Shown here piece after piece: positions 1-8,457 of a stretch of DNA of 64,000 nt. A program made the translations under genes and the position numbers. Source of the stretch: Algibacter sp. L3A6 (GTDB taxonomy: Bacteria > Bacteroidota > Bacteroidia > Flavobacteriales > Flavobacteriaceae); the NCBI RefSeq assembly GCF_009796825.1, contig NZ_CP047030.1, forward strand, positions 4,276,501 through 4,340,500, read 5' to 3'. The notes beneath the pieces are model-generated. The model saw nothing but the letters and a program-made list of their open reading frames with translations. It had not been told where the DNA came from and made no database searches. Each line of letters opens with the position of its first letter. The first letter of the stretch is position 1.

Positions 1-414
1 ATCTAAATCATTATATCGAACACCATATTTACCATAAAAACCAGTATAATACCCATTATTTTTAAGAAGTGTAGGATACGAGCTTTCCATATATTCTCCT
101 CGAATATTCCCTGTTTGAAAATTAAAGTTATGTGATCGTTCGTGCAGTCCTGTAAATATGCTAGCTCTACTTGCTGCACAAATGGGTGTTGTAACAATGG
201 CTGTTTTAAAATATGTTCCAGATTTTGCCAAATTATCCATTTCTGGAGTTTCCACATATTTATTACCCGCATAACCAATCGCATCGAAACGCTGATCGTC
301 TGTAAGGATAAATATAATGTTTGGCTTTTCTTGGTTATTTTTTTGCTGCGCATTAGTGAGATTTAAACCACAAACAACACTAAACAGACCTAATAAAAAA
401 CGGCTTTTATACAT
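1..414 (-). CDS. Formylglycine-dependent sulfatase (S1 type), N-terminal part, cut by window edge
   Basis: Reading leftward from an ATG at 414 the frame stays open to the window edge, giving about 138 residues. A signal peptide (MYKSRFLLGLF...TNAQ) is followed by the sulfatase start PNIIFILTDDQ, whose paired Asp are metal ligands. Next comes the maturation motif CAASR near residue 79, where the Cys would become formylglycine. Family knowledge: type I sulfatases remove sulfate esters from glycans in the periplasm or outside. Most of the protein, including the C-terminal metal-site residues, lies outside the window. Its motif (C-A-A-S-R) differs from the CSPSR and CAPSR motifs of the other sulfatases here, so it is probably a different subfamily. 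A truncated GntR gene lies 77 bases upstream on the same strand. Confidence 0.9.
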   Translation of the reverse strand, partial: MYKSRFLLGLFSVVCGLNLTNAQQKNNQEKPNIIFILTDDQRFDAIGYAGNKYVETPEMDNLAKSGTYFKTAIVTTPICAASRASIFTGLHERSHNFNFQTGNIRGEYMESSYPTLLKNNGYYTGFYGKYGVRYNDLD

Positions 415-491
415 AGTAATAGCTACAAAAATTATTGATTTAATTTAAAATAATATTCTCTTTATAAATTCAAAAAATTAAAATTAATCTA

Positions 492-911
492 TTAATATTT
501 ATTGATTGTCCTGTTCTGTCCTGACTTAATTATCATTAAGAGATTTATATAATGTCCAACATCAATATTAAAAAAAGAATTATAAATTCTCATTTTATAA
601 GAGCTTAGTTTATTTACTAAAAATAAAATTTTTAATTTATGAGTAGTCTCTATTTTTGAAACGTAATAACCTCTTCGAGGTATTGAAACAATTATATTAC
701 GCTCTTTTAATATACTATATGCTTTTTCAACTGTATCCCGGGAAAGATAGAAATCCTCACTTATTGTATTTATTGATGGTAATTTTTCATTCAATACTAT
801 ATTACCATTTGATATATTATTGATTATAGAATCAACGATCTGTTGGTACATTGGTACTCTTGAGTTTTTATTAATATCTATAAAATTAATTGCATCCATT
901 ACAGTTTCCAT
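492..911 (-). pseudogene. Truncated GntR-family transcriptional regulator
   Basis: The 139-residue product has a complete GntR winged-helix DNA-binding domain at about residues 15-85 (MYQQIVDSII, then LPSINTISEDF, LSRDTVEKAY and PRRGYYV). The first strand of a sugar-binding-protein-like effector domain follows (KILFLVNKLSSYK). Full-length Bacteroidota relatives of this architecture are about 330 residues and often control sugar catabolism. Here the reading degenerates after SFFN and stops soon after, so nearly the whole ligand-binding domain is missing. It is most likely a pseudogene, though a DNA-binding-only product could still be made. It sits directly upstream of the partial sulfatase on the same strand and may once have regulated it. 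Confidence 0.75.
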
Positions 912-1568
912 GATTTCTAAAAATTTAAAGATTAAAAAAATTCTGACTGCAATTTACTTTTAGTAGAGAGTTAAATTATACCGAATTTGGTATCGAAAAG
1001 TACCAATTACCTTCAATAAAGTGTTTTTTTTCTAATAAATGTAAGAAAATGAATCTGTTTTTATCTGTTTTTTGTATAATTCAAATACTCAAATAAATAC
1101 ACTAACATTTTTGTTTTAACTTAATTTCTTCTTATTTTTTTATAACTATAGCTATTTTGTTATACATATATTTGTATTTACTCTAGAAGCAATTTAAGTG
1201 TAAAAAGAAAAATTTTAACTTAATTACCATATCTATAACTTTTAAGCAAGACTAATTAAAATATATTATTTATCATAATAACATTAGAATAAAAACTTAT
1301 TATAAATGATAGTTTTCTGTATTTTAAAACCCTTTTGGTGATAGCATGCTATTTTTTTAGTTTCGTGGTTAGCAAAAAAAAATACTGTTTAGTTTTTAAT
1401 GAATATAAATTTAGAAAAGGACTAAAAAAACAAATTGACTTACTGCTATCTTATCCATACTCAGTCAATCAAATTCAAAAATCACTAAGTTGAATAAAGA
1501 CTTACAAAGCAGTAGATAATTTGGTGCCAAATAAAACTATAACTATTGTTACCTTCTGGGACTAATAT
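912..1568. other. Intergenic region, no recognisable gene
   Basis: This AT-rich stretch of about 650 bases separates the truncated GntR gene from the integrase module. I see no reading frame with family-like features, no tRNA and no convincing terminator. It may hold decayed DNA from earlier insertions. Confidence 0.5.
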
Positions 1569-1627
1569 AAAATTAGATTTTGGTTAGTTCCTCATTCTCT
1601 CGAACCAATAAGTTTTTTTAAATATCC

Positions 1628-2830
1628 TTAGAAATCAACAACCATATCAAGAGCCTCATCAGCATCTCTTCGCATAAAATTAGCTTGATAAAGCATAGTT
1701 GTAGTAACCGAAGAATGCCGATATAGTTTTTGAAGCATTTGAATAGGAATTTTATCACCAGAAATATTACCAAAACTATGGCGAGCAATATGCATGGACA
1801 CTTTTTTATCTATACCTGCTTGCTCAGCAACAAGCTCTAACCTCCTATTGAAGTTTCTTGTTGCTGTTTTTATTCTTGTCCTTACGCGTTTCTTATCATT
1901 TAAATTAACGCCTTCTAACTCCTTGAATAAATAAACAGAATGTTCTTCTCTTTCTAATTTACCGAGAATTTTAGTAACTTTATCAGGGATCTTCAATGAA
2001 ACTAATTTGTTATTCTTAGCCATACGGTAATGTAAACGCTCGTCATAAAAATCTGCCCACTTTAATTGTAATACATCACTTATACGAATTCCTGCAAAAT
2101 AAAAACTAAGTAACCATGCATATAAAGCGTACTCTTGAGCTTTTGTTAAACCTTTTAAATTCTCTAAAGTCTTTATTTCTTCTCTATTCAATCCAATCTT
2201 TTTAGTTTCAGGAAACTTAATTTGAAATTTCCCCTTTCCAAAAGGGTACGATTCCTTCTTTATAATGCTTTTACTTATTCCCAAATTATAAATAGTACGA
2301 AGCGTAATCATGTAATTAGCCACAGTACGTGCAACCAAATTCCTTTTACTTAACAGAAAATGTTCAAATTCTTTTAGGAGTTCAATGTTCAAGTCTTTAA
2401 AATGAAGTTGATCTCTTTTTAGAAATTCTTTAAACACCCTTATACGACTTATTTCGATATCTAATTGATGAAACTGCTGTCGGTTCCTTATGTTTACCAA
2501 ATAACTTTCGGCTACTTTAAAAAAATCGTTATCATATTTAGATACAATTTGATTTTTTATCTTTTTTGAAGATAAATCTTGCTCTTGAATTTCGGCATTA
2601 ATCAAACTTTTGTTGGCTAAAGATAGTTTTGACAGTATCAGCTGATTAATTTCTAAATGATCTGGATGTGATTTTCGTACCCGACGATTTTTGGCATCCC
2701 ATTGATTCAACTTAACGGATTGTCCAATATAAATATATGAGGGTTTTCTATCCTTTATAATTCTTATGGTTATAGGATGTAGATTTTTTGAATTTGGTCG
2801 TTTGTCTAAAAATGGTGTTACTGATGCCAT
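1628..2830 (-). CDS. Tyrosine recombinase / site-specific integrase (intact copy)
   Basis: This 400-residue protein has the three parts of Bacteroidota mobile-element integrases. They are an N-terminal arm-binding domain (about residues 1-90), a SAM-like core-binding domain (about 100-200, including VARTVANYMITLRTIYNLG) and a catalytic domain. The expected catalytic residues are visible: Arg249 in GIRISDVLQL, His347 and Arg350 in HIARHSFGN, His372 in YRHSS and Tyr381 in the C-terminal TTTMLYQ. Such enzymes cut and rejoin DNA at short attachment sites, commonly tRNA 3' ends. The gene faces away from a degenerate tRNA 3' half about 160 bases upstream of its start. A nearly identical frameshifted copy lies at 41,184-42,394. 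This copy looks functional. Confidence 0.93.
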   Translation of the reverse strand: MASVTPFLDKRPNSKNLHPITIRIIKDRKPSYIYIGQSVKLNQWDAKNRRVRKSHPDHLEINQLILSKLSLANKSLINAEIQEQDLSSKKIKNQIVSKYDNDFFKVAESYLVNIRNRQQFHQLDIEISRIRVFKEFLKRDQLHFKDLNIELLKEFEHFLLSKRNLVARTVANYMITLRTIYNLGISKSIIKKESYPFGKGKFQIKFPETKKIGLNREEIKTLENLKGLTKAQEYALYAWLLSFYFAGIRISDVLQLKWADFYDERLHYRMAKNNKLVSLKIPDKVTKILGKLEREEHSVYLFKELEGVNLNDKKRVRTRIKTATRNFNRRLELVAEQAGIDKKVSMHIARHSFGNISGDKIPIQMLQKLYRHSSVTTTMLYQANFMRRDADEALDMVVDF

Positions 2831-2988
2831 AATAATCGATATTAAAATAAAGATACAATTCTGTCCTTCTATTTTCTGCTAAAACATAGCTAAAACATTC
2901 TATGGTATTAATTGATTTCATTTTGATTCAAACAAAATCTAAAGCTTCACTTTTAGTGAATTTTAAAGGTATTCATATTGATTTGACA

Positions 2989-3046
2989 TAGTACGCTCTA
3001 AATTCATAACTCGGAGGTCATGGGATCGTGCCCCATTCTCGCTACA
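2989..3046 (+). other. Degenerate tRNA 3' half, probable attachment-site core (copy 1)
   Basis: From an anticodon-loop-like TTCATAA the sequence runs through a variable region (CGGAGGTC) into a T-arm stem ATGGG/CCCAT with a seven-base loop ATCGTGC. It then continues into a TCTCGCT acceptor-like strand and ACA. The order and spacing fit the 3' half of a CAT-anticodon (Met-type) tRNA, but the T-loop departs from TTCRANY and there is no 5' half. Integrases commonly use tRNA 3' ends, so I infer an attachment core left by integration. The same sequence recurs at 42,541-42,598. Confidence 0.6.
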
Positions 3047-3062
3047 AGTAAAACCAGGGAAA

Positions 3063-3090
3063 GTCAAGAATTTTATTCTTGGCTTTTTTT
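3063..3090 (+). terminator. Rho-independent terminator after the tRNA remnant (copy 1)
   Basis: GTCAAGAA and TTCTTGGC form an eight-pair stem, including one G-T pair, around the loop TTTA. A run of T follows. This is the expected structure just after a tRNA gene, and it is conserved in the second copy at 42,614. Confidence 0.7.
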
Positions 3091-3266
3091 TATTTTGCTA
3101 AAACATTTGGCTCTTTTTTCGCTCCCTAATACAATTAGCACCAATTTAAATCCAAATCTATTAAATTGATATAACGATTATATTAATTCCTTAGAATAAC
3201 AAAAATCACCTGGTAAACGGTAAAACGCCAGTATGTGAAAATAAAATATTAGCTCCTTTTTATATT

Positions 3267-3480
3267 TTCTGACTTTTTATATCATCTAACATTGCGTAAA
3301 AAGCTCTTCCAGAATAACAGGATCTAATAAAACCCCCTTCATTTTCGGCCAATTATTTAATAGCTAATTTTTCATTTGGAGTTACAACACCATAGCGTTT
3401 CGAATCATATCCATGAATCAATCTAGCATCATCAATAGAATATGTTTTTTTTATTCTCAAACTTTTTTGGCCTTTCTTTA
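3267..3480 (-). pseudogene. Remnant of a PLP-dependent D-cysteine desulfhydrase / ACC deaminase-like gene, C-terminal end
   Basis: The minus strand reads ARLIHGYDSKRYGVVTPNEK, a stop, LAENEG, and then, allowing two single-base shifts, VLLDPVYSGRAFYAMLDDIK. The end matches the conserved C-terminal pattern of D-cysteine desulfhydrase and ACC deaminase-like fold-type II PLP enzymes (EGILLDPVYTGKA...). The in-frame stop and two shifts show it is dead. Further upstream, to about 3,620, the sequence may be more of the same ruined gene but I cannot align it. It is unrelated to polysaccharide use and probably belonged to an older chromosomal backbone. Confidence 0.65.
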
Positions 3481-3720
3481 ATAATTCCAGGACAGCTTCA
3501 GCTAAGGCTTTGTTATTGATTTACTTATTATATCCAGAGCGTTTTCCTTCTTTTGTTTTTTTAACTTTTGTTCCGCTTCCTTTTTATTGATTTTGTAACA
3601 TTTCATAAGATTCATTTTAAATTTACTTCCCATAGAGCCGTCACTGTTACCTTCTTTTTGTTGCTTAGACGCTTTCAATATTCAGCTTTGTGAAGACATA
3701 TAAAAAGTGCGAGAGTAGCC

Positions 3721-3741
3721 TGCGCTGAGCGCAGTCGAAGT
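3721..3741. repeat. Short palindromic intergenic repeat
   Basis: TGCGCTGAGCGCA is a near-perfect palindrome followed by GTCGAAG. The core TGAGCGCAGTC recurs in a larger inverted repeat at 39,683-39,750. It is much richer in G+C than its surroundings and resembles the dispersed intergenic palindromes common in flavobacterial genomes. Confidence 0.5.
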
Positions 3742-5034
3742 GAGCCTGATTATGCTGGCATTCAAAGCTGAATGTTGTTATTTTGCTGTCAAAAAAAGGT
3801 ATAGCGGTGTTCGCTCGGGATGTGAGTCTAAATTCTTTGTGAAATACAAAATCATAGGAAGTGGAACAAAATGCAAATACATTTTCCATATTTGGCGGAC
3901 TCTATTTCAAAGTTTTTTAAGAAGCAAAATGTTAATTTGAATCAAAAATTTACTGGTATTCGGGATTCCTATTAAAATGCAGATACTAAAACTTTGGGAT
4001 TGGGTCCAAGATTTTTTTAGAGAAGCGCTTTTTCTAAAATGGAGTTTTTACGGAATGGAGGGGAATGTGCTAGAATGAGATACTACAAGTCAATATACTA
4101 TAAAATATGTTAAATGTATTTTACCTCTAAAAAATCAGTCAGTTAAAAAAACCTAACTACAAAAAATTCACCAAAGTGTAATAAATTGTTAACCCTGTAT
4201 CAATTAATTTCTCATTTAATAAATGGGTAAATAAAGGTGCAAATGAAAACAAATCAAATTTATTCAATTACTTTATTTTTAATATGTAGTAGCTGTCAAG
4301 CTGTAATAAATTTTAATTCTCATACCTTAGAATAACAATATCTCATCTAAAAAAAAATAAATCAATACTAGATAAACACTAAAAATTCTTATCAAATAAG
4401 GGTTTTAATGGCCTTTTCTAAAATTAAAAACATGGATATATATTTATAAACACTAAAATAGTCCTACTAAACCTTGAAATGATATATTACGAATTCTTAT
4501 TTAGTAAAATCATTCGAACTATATTTTAATAAAAGTATAGTTATTATTAGCCCTACCAAAATACCTATTGTAATATTTAACATCATTTTTATCAATTTTT
4601 AATTCTATTCATAATAAATTATTCAACATCTATAAGATACTTGTAACCTCAAATACCAGACTTGCAAAAAAACTAGACAATTAGCTGAATGACTAAACAG
4701 CTAGTTCATGATTATATATAATTCAAATTATTTAATGGTTCTGTTTTCTAAAAAGAAAAGCCTACACCTATATTTTATAACTTAGCTTAATATGTATTTC
4801 TATCCTACATAGTTGTTTTTACAACAACTATGTTATTCGTAAAAATTATACATTAATTATAAGGACATCCCCCTTTTAACCAATTAAAAAAACAAAACCC
4901 TCAAAAATCGAGTACGAGCGCAACGCTCTCTATAGTAATTTAGGTTCTGCTTACGGCAGCTGGAGAAAACAGACCTATATAATTTTCAAGTTCTTTTTTT
5001 AATAAGCAAAAAAATGAACATTAATTTACTTAAG
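3742..5034. other. Non-coding decayed stretch
   Basis: About 1.3 kb has no gene that I can support. It holds one short lipoprotein-like start (4,243-4,335) and a small GAGCG/CGCTC hairpin at 4,916-4,928. The rest is AT-rich sequence with frequent stops in all frames. The neighbouring fragments suggest eroded remains of former genes. Confidence 0.5.
4243..4335 (+). pseudogene. Possible N-terminal scrap of a lipoprotein
   Basis: An ATG opens 30 codons reading MKTNQIYSITLFLICSSCQA and then NFNSHTLE before a stop. Lys, a hydrophobic core and a Cys after LICSS look like a lipoprotein signal peptide, but nothing follows. It is either the surviving start of a lost gene or chance. Confidence 0.3.
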
Positions 5035-5120
5035 ACCAATAACTTCCGTTTGTGCATTCATCGTGATGGCACAAACACATAAAAAACTGTAATAAAGGTA
5101 ACTTTTCTTGAATTTTTCAT
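5035..5120 (-). pseudogene. Remnant of the 5' end of a GH115 gene
   Basis: Read leftward from an ATG at 5,120 the sequence gives MKNSRKVTFITVF, then after one missing base CVCAITMNAQTEVIGLK. This matches the start of the intact GH115 protein at 25,437 (MKNNFSRKITFLTLFLC, then AFVIAMNAQTKVINGIK), including the signal peptide and the sequence after cleavage. Only about 85 bases survive. It lies 28 bases after the stop of the esterase gene, the position a downstream operon partner would occupy. Confidence 0.7.
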
Positions 5121-5148
5121 TTTTTTTATACATCTCAATTTAACAGTA

Positions 5149-7050
5149 CTATTTAACCCAATACATTTTTTTGAAAATAGGTTTTTTTCCATTCCATTCC
5201 CCTCCAAGTTTCACCGTTTTTGAACTAGTATTCTTTTTTCCTTTTATTACTTTTTTAGGTAACAATGAAAGTTCTTTTACAAGAGTAAAATCTTTTAAAG
5301 ATTCTCCTTTTATATTTTTAAAGTCTTTGGGTGATAGTATCAATTTTTGAGGTTCTGAACCTCCAATAAGAATTAATTCTGAGGCAAAATCATCTAAGAG
5401 AATGACCATTTTATTCGCTTCTTTACTAATTAGCTCAATTCCCAATCTCGCTTTTTTAGGTGCTTTATATTTCGTACTATAAGGTTTATGAGTACTTCTT
5501 CCCCAAATATTTTTTTTATCGTAAAACCACTCTTTTTCCCAATTACCTTTAAAGTCTTCAATAATTAATGAAGGTTTATCAGTGACAACAGTTTTGGATT
5601 TTTTTAAATCTTCAGGAGAAATTACTTGGATAGGTGTAGATATATTAAATTTATCCGTTTTGTATATATTATAATAATAGCCCGCACCTTGCTGAGGCTT
5701 GCCCAACCTATATTTTATATTTGCATAGACCCAAACGGGCTTGTCTATGCGAATTAAAGGTAATTCAGCTTTCCATTTGTCTCCTGCTTTTACCGTATTA
5801 GCATAGTTCCAATACCTCTTTATTCTATTTTCTCTTTCTTCACTTTTAGTAGCTCTTGAAATTTCTCCTTGAAATGTATAATAAATATCAACTTCGATAA
5901 TTGGTTTGGAATTATCTGGTAACACCTCAATAAGAGGGATTTTATTTTTAGTATTTAATTTTATTTTACTTTCAGGTGTTTTAGGCAACTCTGAACTTCC
6001 TTTTAGATATTGATCCATCCAAAGCAAACCTGACACCTCATATTCTCCTAAATCCTTATGATTCATATGCGCAGAACTTACAACTCTCCAATCATCGGTA
6101 TTTATTAAGCTTGTTGCATTAGGGATATCTTTTAAATGTCCGTGGAAATCATTTGAAGGACTCAAAAATAATATAGGACATTTTATTTCTTTTAAATAAG
6201 AATTATCTCCAATCGTATTTTTATATAAATCCTTATATATATCATTGTCATTATCACTTATTCCTTCACAAGAAGGGACTGCTACTTTTACTCTTGAATC
6301 TGTTGCTGTTAATACTGTAAGCTTACCTCCCATTGAGTGCCCATACACACCTAACTTATTTGCATTTACTTGTGGTTGATTTTCTAAAAATGTTAAAGCC
6401 CTTCTTCCTGCCAAAGCAGCTAAAAACCAACGACTGTTTTTTGGGGAATCCACAGAATCTAAAGACCAATCCTCTGGGGCTAAAGACCCTCCGTAACCTC
6501 CCTTAGAGCTGTATCTAGTTGGAGCATGATATCCATCTAATTTTCCCCAGTCTGTGGTTATTTTGTAATTAGCATCTTTTGTTTTACCAGCCCAAAAAAG
6601 CTTTACTTCCTTTGGTGTTACTTTATATTCTGGTGCGTTTATTCTACCCGCCCATGAAATAGAAATGGTAGCATAACCGCGCTTAGCATTTGTTAGTACA
6701 GCTCTATAATCGGCATACTGTCCTCCGCCATGTATTTGCACTAAACCAGGTAGGTTACTTGCGTTTTTTGGATAGCCATAAATAGCGGCCACCATAGCTT
6801 TTTTGCCTTTAAAAACTCCAACCCTATATCTTAGAACTTTAAAGATGAATCCATTTTCTTCCCACTCTTTAAGAATCTCTGTATCTAAAGGTTCTTTTCT
6901 TGGATCATAGTGACTCCACAGCTCATGGAAATTCTGAGGTACATTTCTAGCTTCATTTAGAGTAATAAAAGTATCATTTTCTTGATTTTGGGAAATTAAA
7001 ATACATGGCATTATAAATAATAATGCGATAATGACATTTTTAAAAATCAT
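5149..7050 (-). CDS. Secreted alpha/beta-hydrolase, putative carbohydrate acyl esterase
   Basis: The 633-residue protein starts with a signal peptide (MIFKNVIIALLFIMPCILISQ). An alpha/beta-hydrolase domain follows with an oxyanion-loop-like LVQIHGGGQ near residue 103, the nucleophile elbow GHSMGG with Ser239, a candidate acid in FLSPSNDFHGH and a candidate base His in SSAHMNHKDL. Fold and context suggest removal of acetyl or other acyl groups from a polysaccharide, as in acetylxylan-esterase-like enzymes. A C-terminal beta-rich region of about 250 residues has no clear match. It is the last gene of a tight trio: its ATG is 10 bases after the stop of the GH28-like gene. A decayed C-terminal copy of the same gene lies at 25,483-25,560. 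Confidence 0.75.
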   Translation of the reverse strand: MIFKNVIIALLFIMPCILISQNQENDTFITLNEARNVPQNFHELWSHYDPRKEPLDTEILKEWEENGFIFKVLRYRVGVFKGKKAMVAAIYGYPKNASNLPGLVQIHGGGQYADYRAVLTNAKRGYATISISWAGRINAPEYKVTPKEVKLFWAGKTKDANYKITTDWGKLDGYHAPTRYSSKGGYGGSLAPEDWSLDSVDSPKNSRWFLAALAGRRALTFLENQPQVNANKLGVYGHSMGGKLTVLTATDSRVKVAVPSCEGISDNDNDIYKDLYKNTIGDNSYLKEIKCPILFLSPSNDFHGHLKDIPNATSLINTDDWRVVSSAHMNHKDLGEYEVSGLLWMDQYLKGSSELPKTPESKIKLNTKNKIPLIEVLPDNSKPIIEVDIYYTFQGEISRATKSEERENRIKRYWNYANTVKAGDKWKAELPLIRIDKPVWVYANIKYRLGKPQQGAGYYYNIYKTDKFNISTPIQVISPEDLKKSKTVVTDKPSLIIEDFKGNWEKEWFYDKKNIWGRSTHKPYSTKYKAPKKARLGIELISKEANKMVILLDDFASELILIGGSEPQKLILSPKDFKNIKGESLKDFTLVKELSLLPKKVIKGKKNTSSKTVKLGGEWNGKKPIFKKMYWVK

Positions 7051-7060
7051 CTTAACTTAT

Positions 7061-8455
7061 TTAATTGATAATATTTGAAGATGCATTATTCGTAAAACCT
7101 ACAACATCAACTAGCTCAATTTTTTCTCTAGCATCGCTATTACGCGTAGTCATGATTACATTTTTAAATTCAATGTTTTTTGCATGACGAATATATGCAC
7201 CCCAAGAAGGCAATACTCCAAAGAAAAATTGCTCTGGATATCTCGCAATATCTTCAGGAACATCTCTTTTTGCATCTTCTTCAGTACCCTCACCAGGATA
7301 AGAAATAGTAATATTTTCTAACAAAACATTTTCCACATAATGCCCTGGAATACCAGTAATCATAATGCCACAACGTTTTTGAATAGTACTAACCACTGTA
7401 GCTTTTATATTTCGGATGGTAATATTTTTTATGGAACCCGTAGGTGCTCCTTCACTTCCTCCATCTTTCAAATTATAAATTTGCTCTGTTGGCTTATCAT
7501 AAATTCTACCTCTATTCCCAAGCCTAATAAAAAGGGGCCCCTCTACATTATTCATAGTAATGTTTTCTATTGTAATATCTTCTAGAATACCACCATCTAC
7601 TTGTAAAAGTTTTATAGCTCCCATTCGTGTATTGGAAAAATCACAATCAGAAACTTTAATATTCCTAAACCCTCCTCTTGATGATGTTCCGCACTTAAAA
7701 GCTGCTGTATGGCTTTCTACCCTGCAGTTTTTAACAACCATATTTTCTGTGATTTTAGTTGTGGTGCTTTTTGGACAAATAGCATCGTCTCCTGTCTTGA
7801 TGTCACAATCTTCAATTAAAACATTTGTGCATCCATCTAAATCAAAACCATCGTTATTTATGTTAACTCTACTATCGATTGTAACTTTTTTTACTGTAAT
7901 ATTTTCACAAGAAACCATATGAACACACCAAGAAGCACTATTTAAAAATGAGACATCTCTAAATTCTATATTATTGCAATTTATAAAACGCATTAACATG
8001 GGTCTCTCTCCTAAGCTATCTGCTACTTTTACAGGGAAATTACCTTTAGTACCTCTACCGTTAATAAGTCCTTGTCCTGTTATTTTGATGTTATGAGCAT
8101 TCTCCGCATACAATAAGCTCTTATTAAATGCTGGTGCCTCTATAGCTCCTTTATTTTTTGTGGAATAGTCTTTTAAAGACAAACTCCCCAAAAGTTCTGC
8201 TCCTTTTTGAATATGTAATTCAACATTACTTTTTAAATTAATTGTACCTATAACATATTTTCCAGAAGGAAAGATTACTTTTCCACCATTCTCAGCACAT
8301 TTATCAATAGCTTTTTGAACTGCTACTGTATTTACAATTGTAGTATCATTAATTGCTCCAAAATCTAGAATATTGTACTCATTATTGTTTTTACAGCTTC
8401 CAAAACAGATTAAACATAGTGCTATTACAGTAACTTTTAATAATTGATTTTTCAT
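7061..8455 (-). CDS. GH28-like glycosidase (polygalacturonase-like), lipoprotein
   Basis: The 464-residue protein has a lipoprotein signal (LICFGSC, Cys21) and a right-handed beta-helix of the GH28/pectate-lyase-like fold. Recognisable steps are DFGAINDTT near residue 31, ITGQGLINGRG and many VLIEDCDI-type coils. GH28 acidic residues are present: Asp202 in NNDGFDLDG and the pair Asp223-Asp224 in TGDDAIC. His249 lies in ESHTAAF where the family has G-H-G, and the usual RIK reads AIK at 280-282. Exo-acting removal of galacturonic acid or a related residue is plausible, but the altered sites leave specificity open. The upstream sulfatase stops two bases before this start, so the two are translationally close. 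Confidence 0.85.
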   Translation of the reverse strand: MKNQLLKVTVIALCLICFGSCKNNNEYNILDFGAINDTTIVNTVAVQKAIDKCAENGGKVIFPSGKYVIGTINLKSNVELHIQKGAELLGSLSLKDYSTKNKGAIEAPAFNKSLLYAENAHNIKITGQGLINGRGTKGNFPVKVADSLGERPMLMRFINCNNIEFRDVSFLNSASWCVHMVSCENITVKKVTIDSRVNINNDGFDLDGCTNVLIEDCDIKTGDDAICPKSTTTKITENMVVKNCRVESHTAAFKCGTSSRGGFRNIKVSDCDFSNTRMGAIKLLQVDGGILEDITIENITMNNVEGPLFIRLGNRGRIYDKPTEQIYNLKDGGSEGAPTGSIKNITIRNIKATVVSTIQKRCGIMITGIPGHYVENVLLENITISYPGEGTEEDAKRDVPEDIARYPEQFFFGVLPSWGAYIRHAKNIEFKNVIMTTRNSDAREKIELVDVVGFTNNASSNIIN

Positions 8456-8457
8456 AC

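Larger units (their letters stand above)
1569..3116. repeat. Long direct repeat, copy 1 (integrase plus tRNA 3' half)
   Basis: About 1.5 kb here is repeated in the same orientation at about 41,122-42,664. The copy holds the integrase gene, the region before its start, a tRNA-like 3' half and a terminator hairpin. Differences are scattered substitutions plus a few indels. The sequences outside both ends are unrelated, so the unit is a discrete mobile module rather than part of a larger segmental duplication. Confidence 0.85.

Noticed and set aside
2989..3046. A complete functional tRNA gene
   Set aside because: The acceptor 5' strand and D-arm are missing and the T-loop is atypical, so only a 3' half is present in each copy.
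3665..3940. Overlapping short open frames on both strands around the small palindrome
   Set aside because: No signal peptide, family motif or plausible start context, and the frames run through a palindromic intergenic repeat. They are most likely non-coding.
4880..5000. Possible tRNA or small RNA suggested by GAGCGCAACGCTC and a CTGCTTACGGCAG-like patch
   Set aside because: The hairpins are short, and I could not fold a cloverleaf or match a known RNA class.
7340..7922. Open frames on the plus strand inside the GH28-like gene
   Set aside because: They are opposite-strand shadows of a well-supported coding region, with no motifs of their own.
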